Source: Chloroflexota bacterium (GTDB lineage: Bacteria; Chloroflexota; Limnocylindria; P2-11E). Taken from it: 5,646 bases of DNA. Positions 1 to 5,646 of this stretch are shown piece after piece. Both the position numbers and the translations under genes were made by a program. A model generated the notes under the pieces. That model was not told the origin of the DNA and searched no databases. It was given only the letters and a program-made list of their open reading frames with translations. Location: the NCBI GenBank assembly GCA_005889445.1, contig VBGS01000147.1, positions 1 through 5,646 of the forward strand, given 5' to 3'. Every line of letters starts with the position of its first letter. The first letter of the stretch is position 1.

Positions 1-1
1 G

Positions 2-496
2 CCGGAGCCGCCGACGACCGATGAGATCCTCAGCGCGCTCCTGGTGAGCTGCGCCGAGATCGGTCTGCCCACGACGTTCATGGTCGGGCTGGACCCGGCG
101 GCCGGACTCCTCCGCGGCGAGCTCATCTCGGCATCGCCGGCGGCGCGGGAGTTCGACTACGCACTCGGCGTCTCGGTCGGCCGTTTCACGATCGAGCTCG
201 CTGACCGCTACAACGCGATCGCCCGGGCCTGCCGCGAGGACCGCATCGTGACGTCCATGACCCTCGACGAGATCGTGCATCCGCTGCGCGACGCCGACGG
301 CGCTGCGACGCTGGAGCGCCTGGTCCAAGGGGGCCGGACGACGATCATCCCCATCAGCGTCTCCGGCGACGTCGTCGGCGCCCTGATCGTCGGCCCAATG
401 CCGGACGAACCGGGCTTCAGCACGATCGTGAAGGTGCGCGACCTGGTGAACGAGACCGCATCGCGACTTGCGGAGGCGTGGCGCACGAACCGGTAG
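2..496 (+). CDS. GAF-domain protein, C-terminal part (5' end outside window)
   Basis: The reading frame is open from the left edge to the TAG at 494-496, giving 164 visible residues. A GTG at 44 could serve as a start, but the codons before it (reading PEPPTTDEILSALLVSC) already look like the first helix of the domain, so I treat the gene as 5'-truncated by the window. The visible part resembles one GAF sensory domain: an amphipathic first helix, a strand around FMVGLDP, a variable middle with the helix RYNAIARACRED, then the typical late GAF pattern with strands IIPISV and VVGALIVGP, and a closing helix (VRDLVNETASRLAEAW) before the stop. GAF domains bind small ligands or mediate dimerisation in histidine kinases, cyclases and transcription regulators. 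No kinase, HTH or GGDEF domain follows, so any output domain must lie upstream. The ligand cannot be told. The GAF call rests on pattern, not a profile search. Confidence 0.65.
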   Translation, partial: PEPPTTDEILSALLVSCAEIGLPTTFMVGLDPAAGLLRGELISASPAAREFDYALGVSVGRFTIELADRYNAIARACREDRIVTSMTLDEIVHPLRDADGAATLERLVQGGRTTIIPISVSGDVVGALIVGPMPDEPGFSTIVKVRDLVNETASRLAEAWRTNR

Positions 497-499
497 CCC

Positions 500-505
500 T
501 ATAGT
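500..505 (+). promoter_or_regulatory. Putative -10 element (TATAGT) for the membrane-EEP gene
   Basis: TATAGT lies 3 bp after the stop of the GAF gene, in an otherwise GC-rich 19-bp gap. It matches the bacterial -10 consensus TATAAT at five of six positions. Its 3' end is 10 nt before the GTG at 516, so transcription starting 7-10 nt downstream would give an mRNA with almost no leader. No convincing -35 box is visible at 16-18 bp spacing: that region lies inside the end of the upstream gene and reads as GC-rich coding sequence. It is a plausible promoter by sequence only. Confidence 0.4.
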
Positions 506-515
506 CGCTCGCCGA

Positions 516-2348
516 GTGATCGGCGAGGTGGCCTTCGCGGTCATCGGTCTTCTTTTCCTCATCGCCGACATCCGCACCTTCGCGTCGACTTTCCAGCAGA
601 GCCTCTACGGCACGCCGAGCACGACGCTGGGCGCGATGGCGGCCGCGGTCTTCGCGACGTCGTTGCTCGCGCCGCTCGTCGGATGGCGGCTCGGGACCCG
701 CGGGTCCATCGCTCTGTCCGGGGCGATCCTCGGCATCGCAACGCTGCTCGCGACGATCTCGCGGAACAACTGGGCCGATCTCGCGCTCACCGTGGTCGGT
801 CTGGCCGGGGGATTCTGGTGGCTCGCCCTGCTGCACGCGTCGCGGCCCGCGAACCGACCGTCGCCGCTTCCGGTCGCTATCCCGATCGCGTTCGTGATCG
901 ACGTCGCGCTGCGGGCCGCCTTCCGGACGGTGCCCATCGTGGATGCGCCGCTGACCGTCGCGGGTCCGCTGCTGCTCGTGGCGGCGCTCGTGTTCCTCGC
1001 GGCGGGGATCGTCTCGCTCGGCGCTGCGCGGACCTGGGGCCGGCCATCCGCACTCGGCGCGCTCGCGCTCGTCGCGCTTCCGCCGCTCTTCTTCGTCGCG
1101 GAAACCGGGGGAACCAACGGCGCCCAGACGGCGCTCGCCGGAGGGCTCGGACTCAGTCCCGATTCGGTCCGCAGCACCGAGCTCGGGACGGTGGTCGTCG
1201 GCCTCGGGCTCGCCGCGGGCGCACTCGCGCTCTCGCGTCCACTCCCACGCGGCATCGCCGCGGCGGTGGCCTGCGCGGCGGGGGCCGCACTGCTCTGGGC
1301 GCATCTTCCGGTGGCGTCGCTCGTCGGCGGTCTCCTGCTCGCCGGCGGCGTGGTTCTCGCGGGCGCGGCGCTCCCCGCGGCGCCGCTCTCGCCAAGCCGG
1401 TCGCCCGCGATCGTCGGTCTCGCGCTGGGTATCGGCTGGCTCGTCTTCGTCGCTGGAGCGTTCGGCTTCTATGCGTTCTGGGCCTATGTCCCCGCCGCAT
1501 TGGTCGGCGCGGCGGTCGTCGTCCTGGGCGGGCTGCTCGTGCCCGGTCGCGGGCTTCCCGCCTGGCGCGCGTTACCGCTCGCGCTGGTGCCCATCGCGGT
1601 CGCCGTTCCCCTCCTCGCGCTGGTGCTCGCGCCCGCGCCGATCGCCGCGGATGAGCCGCACAACACCTTCCGCGTGATGACGTTCAACATCCACCAGGGC
1701 TTCAACGTCGGTCAGGTCCCGTCGCTCGACACGATCGTCGAAGTGATCTCGCGCGAGGCGCCGGATGTTCTGGTGCTGCAGGAGGTCGTCCGCGGCTGGA
1801 TGGTCGACGAGCAGCACGACGCGCTCGCGGTCATCTCCGAGCGTGTTGGCATGCCGTACGTGTTCGGACCGAACATCGGGGATCTGTACGGGAACGCGAT
1901 CCTCTCACGCGTTCCGATCACCGACGTGAAGCGGATCCATTTCGCGGTGCAGCCTTCGCTGCGCCACCAGCCCCGCGGGGCGATCGGCGCGCGGATCGGC
2001 GACGTCGTGGTGATCACGACGCATCTCGACGACATCAGCGACTCGAGCTCGATCCGGCAGGAGCAGATCCGGGCGATCCTCTCCGCGTGGGATGGCGAGC
2101 GCACCATCATCGTCGCGGGCGATATGAACGCGGAGCCGGGATCGCTCGAGATGGGTCTGCTGGCCGAGGCCGGGTTCGGCGATCTCGGCGAGCCCGCCGG
2201 GCCCACCACGACGAGCGACGATCCGCCAAAGCGGATCGATTACATCTGGGGGATGGGCGTCATCGGCTCGAATCCGCATACGGTGAAGGCGCCAAGCGCC
2301 TCGGACCACCAGGCCGTTGTCGTCAACGTCACACGGAGCGGGCGCTGA
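516..2348 (+). CDS. Polytopic membrane protein with C-terminal endonuclease/exonuclease/phosphatase (EEP) domain
   Basis: About 610 residues from GTG 516. Residues 1-375 are very hydrophobic, with about 13 predicted membrane segments (roughly 3-20, 37-55, 65-81, 88-107, 119-136, 146-168, 179-195, 223-240, 246-262, 265-287, 298-318, 323-342, 352-372). Residues 384-606 form an EEP-superfamily domain with every hallmark in order: TFNIHQG (N391), LQEV (E423, metal ligand), GNAILSR (N460), TTHLDD (H503), GDMNAEPGS (D536, N538), RIDYIW (D575) and SDHQ (D597, H598, catalytic base). EEP enzymes are Mg-dependent phosphoesterases acting on nucleic acids, inositol phosphates or sphingolipids. Arg-rich loops (near 56-62, 110-114, 172-176, 241-245, 345-351) all fall on one side, which puts the EEP domain outside the cytoplasm. 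That argues against a DNA-repair role and for a lipid or extracellular substrate, as in eukaryotic Cwh43/PGAP2IP, but the substrate is unknown. Start choice: GTG 516 is the first start after the upstream stop. TTG 468 would overlap the upstream gene and add 16 Arg-rich residues, and GTG 528 is also possible. Confidence 0.85.
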   Translation: MIGEVAFAVIGLLFLIADIRTFASTFQQSLYGTPSTTLGAMAAAVFATSLLAPLVGWRLGTRGSIALSGAILGIATLLATISRNNWADLALTVVGLAGGFWWLALLHASRPANRPSPLPVAIPIAFVIDVALRAAFRTVPIVDAPLTVAGPLLLVAALVFLAAGIVSLGAARTWGRPSALGALALVALPPLFFVAETGGTNGAQTALAGGLGLSPDSVRSTELGTVVVGLGLAAGALALSRPLPRGIAAAVACAAGAALLWAHLPVASLVGGLLLAGGVVLAGAALPAAPLSPSRSPAIVGLALGIGWLVFVAGAFGFYAFWAYVPAALVGAAVVVLGGLLVPGRGLPAWRALPLALVPIAVAVPLLALVLAPAPIAADEPHNTFRVMTFNIHQGFNVGQVPSLDTIVEVISREAPDVLVLQEVVRGWMVDEQHDALAVISERVGMPYVFGPNIGDLYGNAILSRVPITDVKRIHFAVQPSLRHQPRGAIGARIGDVVVITTHLDDISDSSSIRQEQIRAILSAWDGERTIIVAGDMNAEPGSLEMGLLAEAGFGDLGEPAGPTTTSDDPPKRIDYIWGMGVIGSNPHTVKAPSASDHQAVVVNVTRSGR

Positions 2349-2361
2349 GTCAATCGGGTCA

Positions 2362-2379
2362 CCGGAGCGCGCGTTCCGG
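2362..2379 (+). terminator. Short GC-rich hairpin between the membrane-EEP gene and dnaE
   Basis: CCGGAGC (2362-2368) can pair with GTTCCGG (2373-2379) across a four-base GCGC loop, giving a 7-bp stem with one G-U pair. It begins 14 bp after the TGA of the upstream gene and ends 4 bp before the putative dnaE -10 box. No T-run follows, so it is not a standard intrinsic terminator. It could be a weak or U-less terminator, a 3'-end stabiliser of the upstream mRNA, an operator-like dyad in the dnaE promoter, or chance in GC-rich DNA. Confidence 0.25.
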
Positions 2380-2383
2380 GCGG

Positions 2384-2389
2384 TAGACT
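2384..2389 (+). promoter_or_regulatory. Putative -10 element (TAGACT) of the dnaE promoter
   Basis: TAGACT in the context GCGGTAGACTG stands out in this GC-rich gap. It keeps the key T1, A2 and T6 positions of the -10 consensus, a form often seen in high-GC bacteria. Initiation about 7 nt downstream, near 2396, would give a leader of roughly 38 nt before the ATC at 2434. No clear TTGACA-like -35 is present at 16-18 bp spacing. That region overlaps the hairpin at 2362-2379. It implies that dnaE is transcribed independently of the genes upstream. Confidence 0.45.
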
Positions 2390-2422
2390 GAGGCGACCGC
2401 CGCGCTTCCCGAGCGGTCACGT

Positions 2423-2431
2423 GGGGCAGGG
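2423..2431 (+). promoter_or_regulatory. Purine-rich putative ribosome binding site of dnaE
   Basis: The stretch GGGGCAGGG ends two bases before the ATC at 2434. The AGGG part can pair with the anti-Shine-Dalgarno end of 16S rRNA but sits closer than usual (2-3 nt). The GGGG part has better spacing (about 7 nt) but pairs less well. It is relevant because no ATG, GTG, TTG or CTG is available in frame near here, so this site helps place the start at ATC. Moderate to weak support. Confidence 0.35.
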
Positions 2432-2433
2432 TC

Positions 2434-5400
2434 ATCGCCAAGCAGTTCGTCCACCTCCACACGCATAGCGAATACAGCCTGCTTGACGGGCTGTCGCGTC
2501 TTTCCGATCTCGTCGCACGGGCGAAAGCGCTCGGCATGCCCGCGCTCGCCCTGACCGACCACGGCGCCCTCTACGGCGCGATCGACTTCTACACGCTCTG
2601 CCGCGACGCCGGCATCAAGCCCATCGTTGGGATCGAGACCTACGTCGCGCGAAAGAGCCGCTTCGACCGCGATCCGCGGATCGAAGGACACGGCAAGCCC
2701 TTCCACCTCGTGCTCCTCGCGAAGGACTTCATCGGCTATCAGAACCTGGTCGCGCTGGTGACCACCGCGCACCTCGACGGCTACTACTACCGGCCGCGTA
2801 TGGACAAGGAGCTCCTTCGCGAGCGCTCGGCGGGGCTCATCGCGCTGTCCGCCTGCCTGCAGGGCGAGCTCGCGCGCGCCGTGCAGGACGAGGGCCTCGA
2901 TGCGGCGTGCGCCGTCGCGGAGGAGCACCGCGAGATCTTCGGTGAGGGCAACTACTACCTCGAGCTGATGTCGCACGGGATCGAGGAGCAGGTCCGCGTC
3001 AACGAGGGCATCCGCGAGGTCGCGCGCCGGACGGGCATACCGCTCGTCGTGACGAACGACATCCACTACGTCAGCGCCGAGGACGCCGAGGCCCAGGACG
3101 TGATGGTCTGCATCCAGAGCGGGAAGACGATCGACACGCCAGACCGCCTCAAGATGATCGACCACCCCGAGCTGTACATGAAGACCGTGGCCGAGATGAG
3201 CGATCTCTTCCCCGAGGACGGCGAGGCCATCGAGAACACCGTCCGCATCGCCGAGAAGGTCGACCTGCGGCTCCCGCTCGGCGACCTGCGCCTGCCGCAT
3301 TTCGAGGTCCCCGCGGGCAAGACGCCGGACGAGCAGCTGCGCGAGATGGCCGAAGCAGGCGCGGTCGCGCGTTACGGGGCGCTCGGCTCCGAGCTCAAGG
3401 AGCGGATCGACAAGGAGCTCGCGGTCATCGCGAAGACCGGCTACACCGGCTACATCCTCATCGTCCAGGACTTCATCCGTTTCGCGCACGAGCGGGGGAT
3501 CCTCACCGCGGTGCGGGGATCGGCCGGGGGCTCGCTCGTGAACTACGCGATCGGCCTCACCGACATCGATCCGCTGAAATACGGGCTCATCTTCGAGCGC
3601 TTCCTCAACCTCGAGCGGTTCACGCCCCCGGACATCGACGTCGACTTCATGGGCGACCGCCGCGACGAGGTGATCCAGTACGTCACCCAGAAGTACGGCG
3701 CTGACCGCGTCGCGCAGATCGGGACGTTCAACACGATGCTCGCGCGCGCCGCGGTGCGCGACGTCGCGCGCGTGCTGGGGATGCCGTACGGCGACGCGGA
3801 CCGTGTCGCGAAGACGATCCCGTTCGGGACGACGCTGACTGACTCGCGGCGGATGTCAGGCGAGCTACGCGATCTGGAGCAGCAGCCGGATATCCAGCGC
3901 CTACTCGACCTCGCCGAGAAGGTCGAGGGTCTGGTCCGCTCGACCGGGACGCATGCGGCGGGGGTCGTGATCTCGCGCGAGCCGATCACCCAGCTCGTGC
4001 CCCTCGAGCGCTCGAAGGGGAACGTCAACGCGCTGCAGACCCAGTACGAGGACAAGCAGCTCGAGAAGCTCGGGGTGCTCAAGTTCGACTTCCTCGGCCT
4101 CGGAAACCTCACGATCCTCGAGCACGCGCTCCGGCTCATCGAGCAGACGCGGGGCGTAAAGATCCGACGCGAGGAGATCCCGCTCGACGACCCCAGGACG
4201 TTCGAGATGCTCGGTTCGGGCGAGACGACGGGCATGTTCCAGCTCGAATCGGCCGGGATGCGCCGCTATGTCCGCGAGCTCAAGCCGGACCGCGTCGAGG
4301 ACGTCATGGCGATGGTCGCGCTCTTCCGCCCCGGGCCGATGGACTACATCCCGACATACATCCGGCGCAAGCACGGCGAGGAGCCCGTCAGCTACGCGCA
4401 CCCGCTGCTCGAGCCGGTGCTGAAGGCGACGTACGGCGTGATGGTCTACCAGGAGGACGTGATGGCGGTGACGCAGGCGCTCGCCGGCTTCACCCTCGCG
4501 GAAGCCGACGTCCTCTGCTACGCGGTGCGCAAGAAGATCCGCGAGAAGCTCGACGCGCAGAAGGTGAAGTTCGTCGCCGGCGCGATCCGCAACGGCGTTC
4601 ACGCCGACGTGATCGAGGCGGTCTGGAAAGACTTCGAGCCGTTCGCGCGATACGGTTTCAACCGCGCGCACGCCGCGATCTACGGGATCATCGCCTACCA
4701 CACCGCCTACCTGAAGGCGAACTACACCCCCGAGTACATGACCGCGGTGCTCTCCGCGGAAATGGGGACGTCGGAGCGCGTCGCGATCGCCGTCGCCGAA
4801 TGCCGACGCATGGGGCTGGCGGTGCTCCCTCCGGACGTGAACGAGTCGGAGCTCGACTTCGCGATCACCCCGAAGGGCATCCGATTCGGGCTCGGCGCGG
4901 TGAAGAACGTTGGCGAGGGCGCCGTCGAGGGCCTGGTGGACGCCCGCCGCTCTGGTGGCCTCTTCCGTTCGCTGGACGACCTTTGCGCCCGAATCGACTT
5001 GCAACGCGCGAACAAGCGCGTCCTGGAGTCGCTGATCAAGTCTGGCGCATGCGATGCGTTCGGGCCGCGCCAGGCGCAGCTGAGCGCGCTCGACGCGACC
5101 CTCGCGACCGCCCAGCGGGAACAGCGCGACCGCGCGAGCGGACAGGTCGGGCTCTTCGATCTGGCCGAGACGACCACCCTCGGTGGCCCGCTCGTGGGAG
5201 CCGAGGCCGGGCGCCGCGAGCTGCTCGGTTGGGAGAAGGAGCTGCTCGGGATCTATCTGTCGGAGCACCCACTGCAGGCGCTCGCGCCGAAGATGGGCGA
5301 CGTGGTGACGGCATATCTCGCCGAGCTGCGCGAGGCGGGGGAGGATCTCGTCACGATCGCGTGCGTGGTGACGAGCGCCCGCAAGCACATCACCAAGAAC

Positions 5401-5646
5401 AAGCAGCTCATGATGTTCGCGCAGGTCGAAGACTTGACCGGCGCGGTCGAGGTCACGGTCTTTCCGCGCACGTACGAAGCGACCGCGCCGCTCTGGAACG
5501 CCGACGAGATTCTTCTGGTCCTCGCGCGGGTCGAGCAGCGCGATGAGGACCCGAAGCTGCTCTGCGAGCACGCCGTGCGCTTCGATGACGCCGGCATCCA
5601 GGAGATCAGGCGCGTCGCCGACGAGCGACGGCAGTATCTGGCCAAG
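2434..5646 (+). CDS. dnaE: DNA polymerase III subunit alpha (3' end outside window)
   Basis: Catalytic subunit of the replicative DNA polymerase; 1071 codons are visible without interruption, so roughly 80-100 C-terminal residues are probably missing. Domains in order: PHP domain with a complete set of metal-ligand candidates (H7 and H9 in FVHLHTHSEYS, D18, D42-H43 in LTDHG, E68 in GIETY, H91, C141 in SACLQGEL, D209 and H211 in TNDIHY); VRGSAGGS at 361-367; palm aspartates D402 and D404 in PDIDVDF and D552 in KFDFLGL; STGTHAAGVVIS at 503-514; FRPGPMDYIP from 631; YGVMVYQEDVM at 667-677; GFNRAHA at 741-747; helix-hairpin-helix region about 800-890; clamp-binding motif QVGLF at 904-908; OB domain from about 970. 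Start: the frame has a stop at 2389-2391 and no ATG/GTG/TTG/CTG before the PHP motif. ATC at 2434 lies where related proteins start, so the N-terminus is read as MAKQFVHLH. The intact PHP site suggests intrinsic 3'-5' proofreading, as known for Thermus and mycobacterial DnaE. Its promoter appears to be at 2384. Confidence 0.97.
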   Translation, partial: MAKQFVHLHTHSEYSLLDGLSRLSDLVARAKALGMPALALTDHGALYGAIDFYTLCRDAGIKPIVGIETYVARKSRFDRDPRIEGHGKPFHLVLLAKDFIGYQNLVALVTTAHLDGYYYRPRMDKELLRERSAGLIALSACLQGELARAVQDEGLDAACAVAEEHREIFGEGNYYLELMSHGIEEQVRVNEGIREVARRTGIPLVVTNDIHYVSAEDAEAQDVMVCIQSGKTIDTPDRLKMIDHPELYMKTVAEMSDLFPEDGEAIENTVRIAEKVDLRLPLGDLRLPHFEVPAGKTPDEQLREMAEAGAVARYGALGSELKERIDKELAVIAKTGYTGYILIVQDFIRFAHERGILTAVRGSAGGSLVNYAIGLTDIDPLKYGLIFERFLNLERFTPPDIDVDFMGDRRDEVIQYVTQKYGADRVAQIGTFNTMLARAAVRDVARVLGMPYGDADRVAKTIPFGTTLTDSRRMSGELRDLEQQPDIQRLLDLAEKVEGLVRSTGTHAAGVVISREPITQLVPLERSKGNVNALQTQYEDKQLEKLGVLKFDFLGLGNLTILEHALRLIEQTRGVKIRREEIPLDDPRTFEMLGSGETTGMFQLESAGMRRYVRELKPDRVEDVMAMVALFRPGPMDYIPTYIRRKHGEEPVSYAHPLLEPVLKATYGVMVYQEDVMAVTQALAGFTLAEADVLCYAVRKKIREKLDAQKVKFVAGAIRNGVHADVIEAVWKDFEPFARYGFNRAHAAIYGIIAYHTAYLKANYTPEYMTAVLSAEMGTSERVAIAVAECRRMGLAVLPPDVNESELDFAITPKGIRFGLGAVKNVGEGAVEGLVDARRSGGLFRSLDDLCARIDLQRANKRVLESLIKSGACDAFGPRQAQLSALDATLATAQREQRDRASGQVGLFDLAETTTLGGPLVGAEAGRRELLGWEKELLGIYLSEHPLQALAPKMGDVVTAYLAELREAGEDLVTIACVVTSARKHITKNKQLMMFAQVEDLTGAVEVTVFPRTYEATAPLWNADEILLVLARVEQRDEDPKLLCEHAVRFDDAGIQEIRRVADERRQYLAK

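Noticed and set aside
468..515. TTG 468 as the start of the membrane-EEP protein
   Set aside because: It would overlap the GAF gene by 29 bp, has no visible ribosome binding site, and places the -10-like TATAGT inside the coding region. The Arg-rich extension would suit an inside N-terminus, so it is not fully excluded.
417..1304. Minus-strand open frame of 295 codons opposite the membrane segments of the EEP protein
   Set aside because: The product is an Arg/Glu/Pro-rich low-complexity chain, the antisense image of a hydrophobic GC-rich gene. The + strand frame has a clear domain and membrane pattern.
683..1654. Second + strand open frame of 323 codons inside the membrane-EEP gene
   Set aside because: Its Arg/Ala/Gly-rich product has no domain. 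It is an out-of-frame reading of the same GC-rich DNA.
2359..3489. Minus-strand open frame of 376 codons over the dnaE promoter and PHP region
   Set aside because: It mirrors the dnaE codons, shows no domain or plausible start signal, and its low-complexity acidic/leucine composition is typical of a GC-rich shadow frame.
3715..3780. CG-rich alternating GCGCGC runs within dnaE that look like a short repeat
   Set aside because: They are explained by runs of Ala, Arg and Val codons in a GC-rich genome. There is no periodic unit or second copy.
4800..5546. Second + strand open frame of 248 codons inside dnaE
   Set aside because: The Arg-rich product has no recognisable features and overlaps the conserved helix-hairpin-helix, clamp-binding and OB regions of dnaE in another frame.
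3901..5571. Long minus-strand open frame of 556 codons opposite dnaE
   Set aside because: It lies entirely antisense to strongly conserved dnaE sequence. Its product is rich in Arg, Glu, Asp, Leu and Val with no recognisable domain, as expected when GC-rich third positions suppress stops on the opposite strand.

Overview
This is a GC-rich bacterial window with three protein-coding genes, all on the + strand and closely packed. In order they are the 3' end of a GAF-domain protein, a complete polytopic membrane protein fused to an endonuclease/exonuclease/phosphatase (EEP) catalytic domain, and most of the DNA polymerase III alpha subunit gene dnaE, which runs off the right edge. I see no tRNA, rRNA, CRISPR array, insertion sequence or integration signature. 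The only non-coding stretches are about 19 bp and 85 bp long, and both appear to carry promoter elements.

Organism: the very high GC third positions, the GTG start, the TATAGT and TAGACT-type -10 hexamers and the DnaE motif variants (VRGSAGGS in place of the usual GRGSAAGS, and AVRKK in place of the usual AMGKK) suggest an uncultivated high-GC lineage. Chloroflexota (Limnocylindria-like) is my first guess, with deep-branching Actinobacteriota second. This is inference from style, not an identification.

Layout: bases 2-496 are the C-terminal 164 residues of a signalling-type protein ending in a GAF domain. Bases 516-2348 encode a protein of about 610 residues. It has about 13 predicted membrane segments and then a complete EEP domain with all diagnostic metal and catalytic motifs. 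The positive-inside pattern places that catalytic domain outside the cytoplasm. Bases 2349-2433 hold a short hairpin, a -10 box and a purine-rich leader. From 2434 to the window end runs dnaE (1071 codons visible), with an intact PHP metal site, the three polymerase aspartates, a beta-clamp-binding motif and most of the OB domain. No canonical start codon exists at the expected dnaE N-terminus. The best candidate is ATC.

The three genes do not form an obvious pathway. The GAF protein and the membrane EEP protein may be neighbours by chance or weakly coupled, while dnaE appears to have its own promoter. The two points most worth following up are the non-canonical start of an essential replicase gene and the membrane-EEP fusion, whose architecture and predicted topology recall the eukaryotic lipid-remodelling protein Cwh43/PGAP2IP.
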